Shown: piece after piece, positions 43,525 through 51,029 of the stretch | Layout of the letters: every line of letters starts with the position of its first letter | How positions within the stretch are numbered: the stretch's first letter is position 1 | DNA from: Hominimerdicola alba | GTDB taxonomy: Bacteria > Bacillota > Clostridia > Oscillospirales > Ruminococcaceae | Direction of reading: 5' to 3' | Length of the DNA: 51,081 nt | NCBI RefSeq assembly: GCF_900109655.1 | Contig: NZ_FOAT01000020.1 | Location: forward strand, 1 to 51,081 | Notes under the pieces: generated by a model | What the model was told of the DNA's origin: nothing | Databases searched by the model: none | Seen by the model: the letters and a program-made list of their open reading frames with translations, nothing else | Made by a program: the position numbers and the translations under genes

Positions 43525-44126
43525 TTGCAGCCACCACACCTATTCTTAACCGGTTTAGTCGGAGTATGCTTTTTGCCGTCACGATATTTTTGACACTCCG
43601 CTACTATCTGTTCTGCTATATCTCCTGTGCAAAACTTCGTCTCGCGAAATCTTGCACCGTATCTATCCACAAGCTCATTGTATACAGCATCCCTACCAAG
43701 ATATATGAAATCATCGGACAGCAGAACATACTTACCTGCAATATCACGGATATTCTGTTTCTCGTCAACATGAACTCCCTCGTTCCAGAGATTATGATTT
43801 CTTATGAGTTTACCGTTCGACAAGCTGTAAATATCGTCCGTCCTGCCCTTAGAAATGGCGCTGTAATACTCGGTCATTGTAATGATATTTGTTATCTTTG
43901 CAAGGTAAAGAAAATTGCTCTTATGTGTACCAAGCAGATACACCTCATCGGTCTTGTAGTCTGCACTGTCACGGCAGCTGCCGACACGGTAGCGTAGTCC
44001 GGTATGTATAGGCTTACCGTTTCTTATCTGTCCGCCCTTGCAACAGGCAAGGGAGAGTAGACCTTTATCTATGCAGGGCGCTAGACCTGAATCGGAGGTC
44101 AGGCGGTAGATGTAAACATATTTCAT
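43521..44126 (-). CDS. Nmad2-type nucleotide modification protein
   Basis: A 201-aa protein resembling Nmad2. The N-terminus is YIYRLTSDSGLAPCIDKG, then LSLACCKGGQIR, VYLLGTHKSNFLYLAKI, MTEYYS and YVLLSDDFIYLGRDA. The Cys pair CC at about 28-29 and the C-terminal RCGGC may bind metal. Nmad2 often accompanies Nmad3, as here, with a 4-nt overlap. Predicted role: a nucleotide- or nucleoside-processing step linked to modified DNA; no experimental function that I know of. Confidence 0.7.
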   Translation of the reverse strand: MKYVYIYRLTSDSGLAPCIDKGLLSLACCKGGQIRNGKPIHTGLRYRVGSCRDSADYKTDEVYLLGTHKSNFLYLAKITNIITMTEYYSAISKGRTDDIYSLSNGKLIRNHNLWNEGVHVDEKQNIRDIAGKYVLLSDDFIYLGRDAVYNELVDRYGARFRETKFCTGDIAEQIVAECQKYRDGKKHTPTKPVKNRCGGCK

Positions 44127-44135
44127 TACTTTTAC

Positions 44136-44960
44136 CTAATCAAAATTCCATTCATCATCAGGCAATTCAGCAAGCAGTTTTTCTCTTGCCTGCGCCTGCC
44201 CCTTTATCGTACCTTCAAGGCTCTTTTTATACATAGTATCCCCATCAGCGACCATATCATATAAAAACGATTCAGCTTTCTGATAGCATATAAGTGCATT
44301 TTTATAATTTTGCTCCACACCGATACCATTCAGGAACATCTTTCCCAGTCGAAGATACACGGGACCAGCAAAAATTTTTGCTGCATCATCCGTCATAGTA
44401 TCAAGACAGCGCATATAGATCAGAAAGGCTTCCTTCTCGTTTTTCTTGACATAATACCCGTTGAGATACATATCACCTATCTTGTACAGCGAGATCAGAT
44501 GACCGTCAAAAGCTCCGAGAGCAAAATAATTGAATGCCTTTTCGTAGTCGGGCTTGTCCATATTTCTGCCGTAGTAATAACAGTATCCTAGATTCTCCTG
44601 CGCCTGCCTACTGCCGTTTTCAGCAGCCATATTGTAATAATATAGCGCCTTTTCAAAACTCTGCTCAAAGCATCTGCTGCCGTTATAATACTGTGCTCCG
44701 AGGTCATTCATTGCATCGCAGTTTCCGTCTTCAATTGCAGTTTCAAACATATCTGTGATAAACTCCATAAGTACATCGGGAAATTCATGAGGCTTATCGC
44801 ACTCAACCAACGTCGATGCTATATCATAAGGTTCAGCGGTTGCAAAGCCCTCATCGTCCATTATGCCTGCAAGAAAACTGTGCGTTTCCGGTAGTTCTTC
44901 TGCATCGAGCATTGAGAATATTTTTTCGACTTCTGTTGTGATATAATCTGAATTCTGCAT
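44136..44960 (-). CDS. Sel1-like repeat protein
   Basis: A 274-aa protein with at least four Sel1-type alpha-alpha repeats between residues 80 and 250 (AMNDLGAQYYNG, AQENLGYCYYYG, SLYKIGDMYLNG, VYLRLGKMFLNG, each followed by a KAxxYY helix). Sel1 repeats form protein-binding solenoids. No signal peptide or enzyme domain is visible. It is the first gene of the long minus-strand operon, about 150 nt downstream of a good promoter and 10 nt before Nmad2, so it may be a sensor or scaffold for the operon. Confidence 0.75.
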   Translation of the reverse strand: MQNSDYITTEVEKIFSMLDAEELPETHSFLAGIMDDEGFATAEPYDIASTLVECDKPHEFPDVLMEFITDMFETAIEDGNCDAMNDLGAQYYNGSRCFEQSFEKALYYYNMAAENGSRQAQENLGYCYYYGRNMDKPDYEKAFNYFALGAFDGHLISLYKIGDMYLNGYYVKKNEKEAFLIYMRCLDTMTDDAAKIFAGPVYLRLGKMFLNGIGVEQNYKNALICYQKAESFLYDMVADGDTMYKKSLEGTIKGQAQAREKLLAELPDDEWNFD

Positions 44961-45111
44961 ACTTCTTGCCTCCTAGTCTTATTTTTCATCAAGCATCCAT
45001 TTTCGCTCAAATAATGCATAAAACACTGTTTCCAAATGGAATGATTTAAACTTGCATATCGTTTGCCATTCATTTTGTGCCGATTAAAACAATGTAACAT
45101 ATTCACCTATT

Positions 45112-45140
45112 AGTATAGCATATTTAAGTTAAAATTGCAA
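45112..45140 (-). promoter_or_regulatory. Promoter of the long defence operon
   Basis: On the minus strand TTGCAA (45135-45140) and TATACT (45112-45117) are 17 nt apart. Transcription would start near 45105 and run into the Sel1 gene. The remainder of 44961-45295 is AT-rich with no other recognised feature. Confidence 0.65.
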
Positions 45141-45295
45141 GAGAGTGCACAAACAAAATTATCTTTATCGCAAATTTGGCTCGTGCACTTGCCTTGATAA
45201 TAATGATACTCAAGTTAACAGCGATTGTCAATTCGTAACCGCTAAAAAATCAAACACAACAAAAATATAAGCAATACAATGCCCAATAATTTTTT

Positions 45296-45415
45296 TCAAA
45301 TGGGAATGTTATCTTCCTGCGGAGGGTCTCTGCGTTTGAATGCATAATCATCGCTGTCATCATTAAACATTTCAAACTCCAGGAGATCATCTCATCCATT
45401 GTTATTAAAATCCAT
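45296..45415 (-). pseudogene. Small acidic protein frame with internal TGA
   Basis: GGAGGT and 8 nt precede ATG 45415, giving MDFNNNG then TGA at codon 8. The same frame continues DDLLEFEMFNDDSDDYAF to a stop at codon 40. A TGG-to-TGA change would restore a 39-aa acidic protein. It is either a small decayed gene or an active seven-residue leader; no family is recognised. Confidence 0.35.
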
Positions 45416-45619
45416 ATCAGCACCTCCAGTTTTTTTGTATTTAGAATATTATATCATACAATTTATATTTTGTGGTAACTTTTTTTGGACTAAAGCCATT
45501 TACGGCATTTAAAACTAAACAAAAATAGTCGTGTAGAATTATACATACAAAACAATTCGCAGCAAATGATCTGTATTTAATAACATAGACATTATAAATA
45601 AAATCCATCCAATAAAAAT

Positions 45620-45674
45620 AGGCAAATCGCAGAAATTAAAAATAATTTCTCGATTTGCCTTAACATTTTTACTT
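45620..45674. terminator. Bidirectional-type terminator
   Basis: AGGCAAATCG (45620-45629) pairs with CGATTTGCCT (45651-45660), with a second inner stem GAAATTA/TAATTTC, giving about 17 bp around an A-rich loop, followed by a loose T-run. It isolates the long operon from the tRNA region. Confidence 0.7.
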
Positions 45675-46338
45675 CAATCCTATGTATATATGAAAACAAA
45701 AATTATTTGCCAGAAATAATTTTTCCTCAGCACATATATTTATCTATATCCAACGCAGACGAAATGTTTGTCAATACGGAAACAATAAACTCTGTCAGCA
45801 GGATTATTATTCTCATCCGCCATAAGCAAATTGCTTATAGACCTTACATATTTTTCGATGCATTCTCACCCATACAAAATTTACAGAGTGCCGTACACTC
45901 TTGCCACACAAAATTTTTTATTCCTACAAACTTTTTGAAAAAACAAAATTTGCATTTAACAAAACGGCCTGCAAGTGTGCAATACTTATGGAAGGAGTTT
46001 TTTCATAAACATCTAGATATGATTTTTATCTGTGATATGTTCGATGATCAAATTGATTTCAAGCAAATCAATTTTGATAACGCCTCCCCCATCGGAAACA
46101 AAAATCATTGCTTTCCTGATAGATGATAAAACATACTGCTTTGTAAAATAAGATCAGAATCAGAGTAAACCGCTTGCTTTTATGTCGCGCTTTCATTCTG
46201 TAATAATTATACAGCAGACCGGAATGATTGTCAATATTTTTCGAAGCATTATACCCCGTGCATAATCAACAGAAGGGGACTTTCTCGCTATGCTCACAGC
46301 GCATCCGCTGCAATCGCCACTATGCATACTTGCCCATT
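45675..46338. other. AT-rich stretch with no supported gene
   Basis: One plus-strand frame (45707-46126) is open but has no ribosome site at its start, and its composition reads as non-coding apart from the last 35 codons. A GGAAGGAG at about 45988 precedes that tail without a clear start codon. I see no homologue, repeat array or RNA gene here. Confidence 0.4.
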
Positions 46339-46413
46339 TGGGGTAATCGAAGAGAATCGAACTCTTATTATCAGAGCCACAATCTGATGTCCTTCCATTA
46401 GACGACTACTACC
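46339..46413 (-). tRNA. tRNA-His (GTG)
   Basis: A cloverleaf with anticodon loop TTGTGGC, perfect anticodon stem TCAGA/TCTGA and T stem AAGAG/CTCTT. It has a G at -1 opposite C73 as required for histidine tRNA, and encoded CCA. The acceptor stem has one A-C mismatch at pair 6 and one G-U. The D arm (GTC TAATGG type) looks more like Glu/Gln tRNAs, so the gene is divergent. Its 5' end abuts the CCA of the Glu gene without a gap. Confidence 0.75.
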
Positions 46414-46490
46414 TGGTGACGGATAGGGGGATCGAACCCGCTATTTAGAGATTGAAAGCCTCTTGTCCTGACCTGTTAGACGAATCCGCC
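46414..46490 (-). tRNA. tRNA-Glu (TTC)
   Basis: Anticodon loop CTTTCAA, stem AGAGG/TCTCT with a G-U pair, acceptor GGCGGAT/ATCCGTC, encoded CCA. The T stem has one C-C mismatch and a G-U pair. It lies 9 nt after tRNA-Tyr and is directly joined to tRNA-His, so processing by RNase P must separate them. Confidence 0.75.
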
Positions 46491-46499
46491 ATATTATAT

Positions 46500-46586
46500 T
46501 GGTGGGTAAGGTAGGACTCGAACCTACAGCGTTTCTATGTCACGGATTTACAGTCCGCTGCCTTCACCAATTCGGCGCACTTACCC
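46500..46586 (-). tRNA. tRNA-Tyr (GTA)
   Basis: A well-formed cloverleaf: acceptor GGGTAAG/CTTACCC, anticodon stem-loop GCGGA CTGTAAA TCCGT, the long variable arm expected for bacterial Tyr tRNA, T stem GTAGG/CCTAC and encoded CCA. It is the first tRNA in the transcript and lies 12 nt after the HTH gene. Confidence 0.9.
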
Positions 46587-46598
46587 ATATATCGCCAC

Positions 46599-46823
46599 TC
46601 ATATTCGAGTGACGATTATTATTTTATCTATCGGAATATCAAACATATCCGCAAGTATTATCAGGTTGTCGATGGTAGGAACAGCGTCCCCACGCATCCA
46701 CTTAAATATTGCCTGCGGAGTATTGAAACCGCAGCGAGCCTGTACATCGGATATTTTGAAACCTTTGGATTTGATGATATTCTTTATATTATTACCTGTT
46801 GCCTTTACGTCGATTATCGGCAT
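46599..46823 (-). CDS. Small HTH (Cro/C1-type) regulator
   Basis: A 74-aa protein with an XRE-type helix-turn-helix (NIKNIIKSKGFKISDVQARC, PQAIFKWMRGDAVPTIDNL, ILADMFDIPIDKII). The start at 46823 follows AAAGGAG by 9 nt. It is preceded by a leader ORF and an attenuator-type hairpin and followed directly by three tRNA genes, so regulator and tRNAs probably share one transcript. It may control this operon or the divergent reverse-transcriptase operon whose promoter is about 440 nt away. Confidence 0.75.
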   Translation of the reverse strand: MPIIDVKATGNNIKNIIKSKGFKISDVQARCGFNTPQAIFKWMRGDAVPTIDNLIILADMFDIPIDKIIIVTRI

Positions 46824-46852
46824 CGTGAGCAACTCCTTTCTCTGTATTATGA

Positions 46853-46892
46853 TAAAACAAAAACACCGCCTGCTTACATACAGACGGTGTTT
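46853..46892 (-). terminator. Terminator/attenuator between leader ORF and HTH gene
   Basis: On the minus strand AAACACCGTCTG (46881-46892) pairs with CAGGCGGTGTTT (46861-46872), 12 bp including one U-G, followed by TTTGTTTT. This is a strong intrinsic terminator placed 30 nt before the HTH start codon, so regulator and tRNA expression depends on readthrough or antitermination. Confidence 0.75.
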
Positions 46893-46938
46893 ATCATTTG
46901 TATGGATCACAACACAAAGAAAGTGTTCTCCGAAATGA

Positions 46939-47049
46939 CTATCCACTACGTTTATCTGTATGCAACACAAATAGAGCCTCTTCACTCTCGTGATAGAAAC
47001 TTTCTTCATAGTGTTCGCTATACAGATAGACCATAGTAAACTGTCTCAT
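46939..47049 (-). CDS. Leader ORF, 36 aa
   Basis: AAAGGAG and 8 nt precede ATG 47049, giving MRQFTMVYLYSEHYEESF and 18 further residues. The peptide is rich in Tyr, Glu and His (4 Tyr, 6 Glu and 3 His of 36 residues), the very three amino acids of the downstream tRNA genes. The hairpin after it looks like an attenuator. A sensing role for the leader is therefore an attractive inference. No homologue recognised. Confidence 0.5.
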   Translation of the reverse strand: MRQFTMVYLYSEHYEESFYHESEEALFVLHTDKRSG

Positions 47050-47123
47050 TTCAGGTAACTCCTTTCAAAATAATTCTTGTTACAGAGGTCGCTTCCAACC
47101 GTTCCTGTTCTGACTACACCTGT

Positions 47124-47152
47124 ATTATAGCATAGCTTTTTGAAAAAAGCAA
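47124..47152 (-). promoter_or_regulatory. Promoter of the leader ORF-HTH-tRNA operon
   Basis: On the minus strand TTGCTT (47147-47152) and TATAAT (47124-47129) are 17 nt apart. The leader would start near 47117, about 70 nt before the small ORF. Confidence 0.7.
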
Positions 47153-47263
47153 ATAAACTGTAGGTATATTTTATAGAGATTTAATTAATGCAAATTATCG
47201 AACGCAGTTTATGTTGTACTTGCTGTTTTGTATCACAGTTATTAACTTATTATATGTAAAATA

Positions 47264-47292
47264 TTGAATTTTGGATTAATCTATGATATAAT
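47264..47292 (+). promoter_or_regulatory. Promoter of the reverse-transcriptase operon
   Basis: TTGAAT (47264-47269) and TATAAT (47287-47292) are 17 nt apart. The predicted leader of about 100 nt before the first RT is AT-rich with no strong hairpin. It is divergent from the tRNA operon promoter with about 110 nt between them. Confidence 0.7.
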
Positions 47293-47403
47293 AAATGGTA
47301 TAATTATATCTTAAACAAACGACGGATATCATTAATGTATGATAACACTGTTTATACCTATGTATTTATAACTCAAAAGTAATTGAAGTATAAGAGTTAA
47401 CGT

Positions 47404-48819
47404 ATGGATATTAATATGGAAATAGAAAAAATAGTCAAATATCGAAATGCTTCTCTTCTTTTTAAAGATCGGAAAAACGAATTTGCTCTTGCATCCATTA
47501 TTGATAGGATTAAAAATGATTATAAAAATTATAATTTTAATTTTTCAGAATTTGAGAATATATCATTAAAGCAAATGGATAAAGTGCGCCATATAAAAAA
47601 ATATAAAGATTTTTCAACTGAGGAAGTTTTATGTATATATTTGAAAAGAGTTTTAGATAGAAAATTTCATATAAAATACCCTAACCGTAATGAATATATG
47701 CATTCATTATTTGATATGATTAGTGCATTGTCGAAGATGAATGATTTTTCAATTTATAGATTTGACTTCAAAGACTTTTTTAATACAGTTTCAAGTGAAT
47801 ATGTATTTAAAAAATTTATATTAGCTTCTTCGCTGGAAAGGGATCAACTTGATTTATTGGAAAAATTTGTTAAAGAAACAAAATATGCATATGCTGGATT
47901 AAATACTTCAAATATAATTTGTGAGATAATTGCTAAACACTTTGATGAAATTTTAACACAAAAATTTAAGCACTATGGTCTTATTTTTTATCGTCGTTAC
48001 ATTGATGACGGAATTCTTATTTTTAATACACGAATAGACGAAGCGAAATGTCTCTCTATTATAAATGAAACTATTAATGAAGTGTTTGATGATAAAGGTA
48101 TAAATGTAATCAAACGTTGCAAGACAAGAATAAATGAATCTAAGTCAAAATACATTTCTATTCGCGACATGAAATCGAATATAGGCAGTATCACACTAAA
48201 TGGGGCAAGCAGAAAAAAACTTGATGAAAAAGAATTTGATTTTTTGGGATATGAATTTAGAATAATATCATGGCTTTATAAGAAGAAAATGGGGCTACGT
48301 TTTGAAATAGTCTTTAAGTATGGAATAACACAGCAAAAGATAGATAAATACACAAATAGAATAAAAAAGATTATAGATGATTATATAAAAGACAAAGACG
48401 TTGAATTATTAAGACATAGGCTAAAAGCATTTACCCACAGAACGGTTTATCAAGTTCAAAGAAATAATTCTATGATTTGGAAATCGAAGGGGTTTATATC
48501 AAATTATACTGAATTAAGATATAGAACGGATTCACTTACTAAAGAAACAACCACTTTTTTAAAAAAATCAATTCTTAATTATTGTAGAAGAGAATTTAGA
48601 GGTAAATTACCTTATTTTTTAAAAGGAAAAGAAGATGAATCAATATACAGTTTGATGAATAATTTAGAGAACAATCGAACCCTTCTTTTTGTTGAACCTA
48701 TTGGCATTAATCAAAGTGGATTAGAAAAACTATGCAAGCAAATAGGAATAGAGACGTCAAATAAAAAATATGAAGACTTAGTTGGAGAATATTTGATTAA
48801 GGTTAATGTTGGACATTAA
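47404..48819 (+). CDS. Reverse transcriptase 1 (UG3/Drt3a-like)
   Basis: A 471-aa RT. The palm motifs are complete: motif A FSIYRFDFKDFFN with Asp121 and Asp124, motif C RRYIDDGILIF with YIDD at 199-202, and motif E FLGYEFR. A helical thumb and a C-terminal domain of about 170 residues follow. No maturase, endonuclease or integrase domain is present, so it is not a group II intron or mobile RT; it belongs with defence-type RTs. Its size and its pairing with a second, longer RT fit the UG3 member of DRT type 3. The start at 47404 has only a weak site (AAGAG), and ATG at 47416 is an alternative. AT-rich codon use differs from the mob region. Confidence 0.75.
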   Translation: MDINMEIEKIVKYRNASLLFKDRKNEFALASIIDRIKNDYKNYNFNFSEFENISLKQMDKVRHIKKYKDFSTEEVLCIYLKRVLDRKFHIKYPNRNEYMHSLFDMISALSKMNDFSIYRFDFKDFFNTVSSEYVFKKFILASSLERDQLDLLEKFVKETKYAYAGLNTSNIICEIIAKHFDEILTQKFKHYGLIFYRRYIDDGILIFNTRIDEAKCLSIINETINEVFDDKGINVIKRCKTRINESKSKYISIRDMKSNIGSITLNGASRKKLDEKEFDFLGYEFRIISWLYKKKMGLRFEIVFKYGITQQKIDKYTNRIKKIIDDYIKDKDVELLRHRLKAFTHRTVYQVQRNNSMIWKSKGFISNYTELRYRTDSLTKETTTFLKKSILNYCRREFRGKLPYFLKGKEDESIYSLMNNLENNRTLLFVEPIGINQSGLEKLCKQIGIETSNKKYEDLVGEYLIKVNVGH

Positions 48820-48825
48820 AAATCA

Positions 48826-48975
48826 AAGTGGTATCGAGTTGCCTCAATACCACTTGACCGGTGCTAAAAATATATATAGCTCCTAAGTATGATCATAGCT
48901 AAAGCCGTACTGATCATACCGCTGATGTGTGCAGTTATGTAATATAGCTGCTGTCAGATAAGTACTATACTGACA
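48826..48975 (+). ncRNA. Candidate structured RNA between the two RT genes
   Basis: Three stems lie in the 189-nt gap: 48826-48855 (9 bp AAGTGGTAT/ATACCACTT plus inner GAG/CTC, 4-nt loop), 48887-48919 (9 bp GTATGATCA/TGATCATAC) and 48952-48975 (TGTCAG/CTGACA around AGTACT, nearly palindromic over 24 nt). None is followed by a U-run, so they are not terminators. Between stems 2 and 3 an unpaired stretch contains TGTGTG (48926-48931). Two-RT defence systems of the DRT3 kind carry a required non-coding RNA. I infer this segment is that RNA or part of it; strand and ends are unproven. Confidence 0.5.
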
Positions 48976-49008
48976 TAAATATTATATCATAAAAGAGAGG
49001 AAAAAGCA

Positions 49009-50994
49009 ATGGGTTCGAAAAATAATATTGAACGTAACAAAATAGATTATATTTTAACTGACATTATGCCTGTTGAAACTTCGGAATTGTTCTCATTTGG
49101 AAAGTTCTATGAATACCTTTCAGAGCATCATAAAGAATTGAATGGTATTCTTGAAGAATTACTAAAGTTAAAGGCCAGGAATGTTTATATGTTTAATGGA
49201 GGAATATGGGCTTCAACTCCCTTAAAATACAATATTTTAAAAGGCGTTAACGGAGCAAGAGAAATAAATATAGTTCAGCCGAGTTCTGCTTTGAATATCT
49301 ATTTTTTTATTGAATGTTATCAAAAAGAAATTCTTGATTATTTAGAGAACAATAATCGGTTTTCTTTACGATATCACAGAAAGAATAATGATTTATATTA
49401 TCGGTGCAAAAGTCAAAAATTAACAGAATACTTTTCTAAGACATCACGAAAAGTGAATAAAAGTATTATACAACAGACTGGAGCGTATTTTAAGATACAT
49501 AAATTCAATTCTGTTTCGTCTTTTACAAACTCAAGACTGTGGCAGCAATGTAATTTTAAATACAGATACTTTGCAAAAGTAGACTATAAAGCATGCTTTG
49601 ACAGCATTTATACTCATACATATAAATGGATAATCGAAAGGAACACCGTTGATTCAAAGGATGCAAAAAACAGCAACATGTTAATTGTTATTGATAGAAT
49701 TCTACAAAACATTAACGGAAGGTCTTCTAACGGATTAATCGTAGGTCCTGAGTTTTCAAGAATGATTGCTGAAATACTGCTACAGAGTATTGATAAAGGG
49801 GTCTTTGAAGATCTTCAATTAGAAGGTTTAATTATGAAAAAAGATTATCGCGTTTTCAGGTATGTAGATGATATTTATATTTTTGCAAACAATTCAAATG
49901 ATATAGATCGTATTGTGAAAACTATCGAGAAAAACGCTCAAAAGTACTTGTTACGCTTAAACGAACTTAAGTATTTTACAACTGAAACACCCGTGTTGTT
50001 AAACAAATGGATAGAAAAAACACGAATATTAGCTGATAAAATTGCAGCGCTTTTTCATAACAAAAAAGATTTACGTGATAATGATGAATGTGATTATTTA
50101 GTAAAAAACGGCTACATCTCATTAGAACGATTAAAAGATGAATTCGCAATTCTGATGGTTGATTATCCCAATGACAGACGTTATATTGTTTCTTTTATTT
50201 TGAGTACATTACTTAATAATATTAGTAACAAAAAAGATGGTTATAAATTATTTGATACTAATAAAACTGGACGAGCATATATTTTACTCGAGTTAGCTTT
50301 TTTCGTATACTCTTTTTGTCCATGTTTTGAGCATTCTCAAAAGATTATATCAATGATAGTATATTTTGATGATGAATTAAAGTTTAAAGATGATGAAAAT
50401 AATCACAATAAATTGGTTAATCTCATTAGAAGGTATGCTTTCATTTTTGAAAAAGCAAATCTTAATGATATTTGCAATTGGTTTATATTCTTCAATGAAT
50501 ATAATATTTCTCTTTTAAAAAACAGTGAGGATGTAATTTATAATAGGATAATCCAAGAAAACAATCCTATATTATGGGCGAATTATCTTATATATAGCAG
50601 GTACAATCTAAAGTATAATGGTGAAGTTTTAAATAAGTTGGAAGAGGTTATTAGTAATAATATTATGCAGATGGTTGCCGATGAAACGCTATTACAAAAG
50701 GAATTTTGGTATGTTCTCATTTTTGTTAATTGTCCGTATATTTCAACATCATTGAAAATAAAATTGAAAGAAAAAGTGAATTTAATTCCTCATTTAGGTA
50801 ATGATGTTGAAACGAAATCTGGCAAATTGATATACGATTTTATTAGCACTAACCATCTTAATCTCTTTTTCTACTGGGGATATTACAATTTTGATGCATG
50901 TAAGCAATTGACATTTAGAACATATCAAAGGACATTGTTTAAACAGTATAAAAACAAACGCACAGTAGAATTATATGGTAGTTTAGATTCATAA
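49009..50994 (+). CDS. Reverse transcriptase 2 (UG8/Drt3b-like)
   Basis: A 661-aa RT. The N-terminal extension (1-180) precedes palm motif A FAKVDYKACFDSI (Asp192), motif B NGLIVGPEFSRMIAE (241-255) and motif C FRYVDDIYIFA with YVDD at 285-288. The last 320 residues are a long alpha-helical domain (FWYVLIFVNC, NLNDICNWFIFFNEYN type), as in Abi- and DRT-type RTs rather than in retrons or introns. GAGAGG is 9 nt upstream of the start. It follows RT1 after the structured gap with no terminator, so both RTs are likely cotranscribed. The size and partner fit UG8 of DRT type 3; confirmation needs a profile search. Confidence 0.75.
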   Translation: MGSKNNIERNKIDYILTDIMPVETSELFSFGKFYEYLSEHHKELNGILEELLKLKARNVYMFNGGIWASTPLKYNILKGVNGAREINIVQPSSALNIYFFIECYQKEILDYLENNNRFSLRYHRKNNDLYYRCKSQKLTEYFSKTSRKVNKSIIQQTGAYFKIHKFNSVSSFTNSRLWQQCNFKYRYFAKVDYKACFDSIYTHTYKWIIERNTVDSKDAKNSNMLIVIDRILQNINGRSSNGLIVGPEFSRMIAEILLQSIDKGVFEDLQLEGLIMKKDYRVFRYVDDIYIFANNSNDIDRIVKTIEKNAQKYLLRLNELKYFTTETPVLLNKWIEKTRILADKIAALFHNKKDLRDNDECDYLVKNGYISLERLKDEFAILMVDYPNDRRYIVSFILSTLLNNISNKKDGYKLFDTNKTGRAYILLELAFFVYSFCPCFEHSQKIISMIVYFDDELKFKDDENNHNKLVNLIRRYAFIFEKANLNDICNWFIFFNEYNISLLKNSEDVIYNRIIQENNPILWANYLIYSRYNLKYNGEVLNKLEEVISNNIMQMVADETLLQKEFWYVLIFVNCPYISTSLKIKLKEKVNLIPHLGNDVETKSGKLIYDFISTNHLNLFFYWGYYNFDACKQLTFRTYQRTLFKQYKNKRTVELYGSLDS

Positions 50995-51000
50995 TGTAGA

Positions 51001-51029
51001 GAACAGCTCACTGTTTATGGAATAATCGT
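51001..51029 (-). pseudogene. 29-nt fragment of a second DUF3427 helicase gene
   Basis: This matches 30805-30833 with two differences, both synonymous on the minus strand (DYSINSELF in each). It ends exactly at the IS boundary (51030) on one side and 6 nt after the RT2 stop on the other. It is the trace of another helicase copy into which the IS inserted and whose remaining 3' part was replaced by the RT locus. Confidence 0.55.

Noticed and set aside
45707-46126. Open plus-strand frame of 139 codons
   Set aside because: No ribosome site at its start, low-complexity AT-rich composition and no recognisable domain; listed only as empty sequence.
46599-47009. Extended 136-codon version of the HTH gene
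   Set aside because: The extension crosses the attenuator hairpin and overlaps the leader ORF; AAAGGAG supports the start at 46823.
47404-48819. Group II intron or retron interpretation of the first RT
   Set aside because: No maturase X domain, HNH domain or intron-like flanks are visible, and a second, unrelated RT follows in the same operon, which fits a defence two-RT system better.
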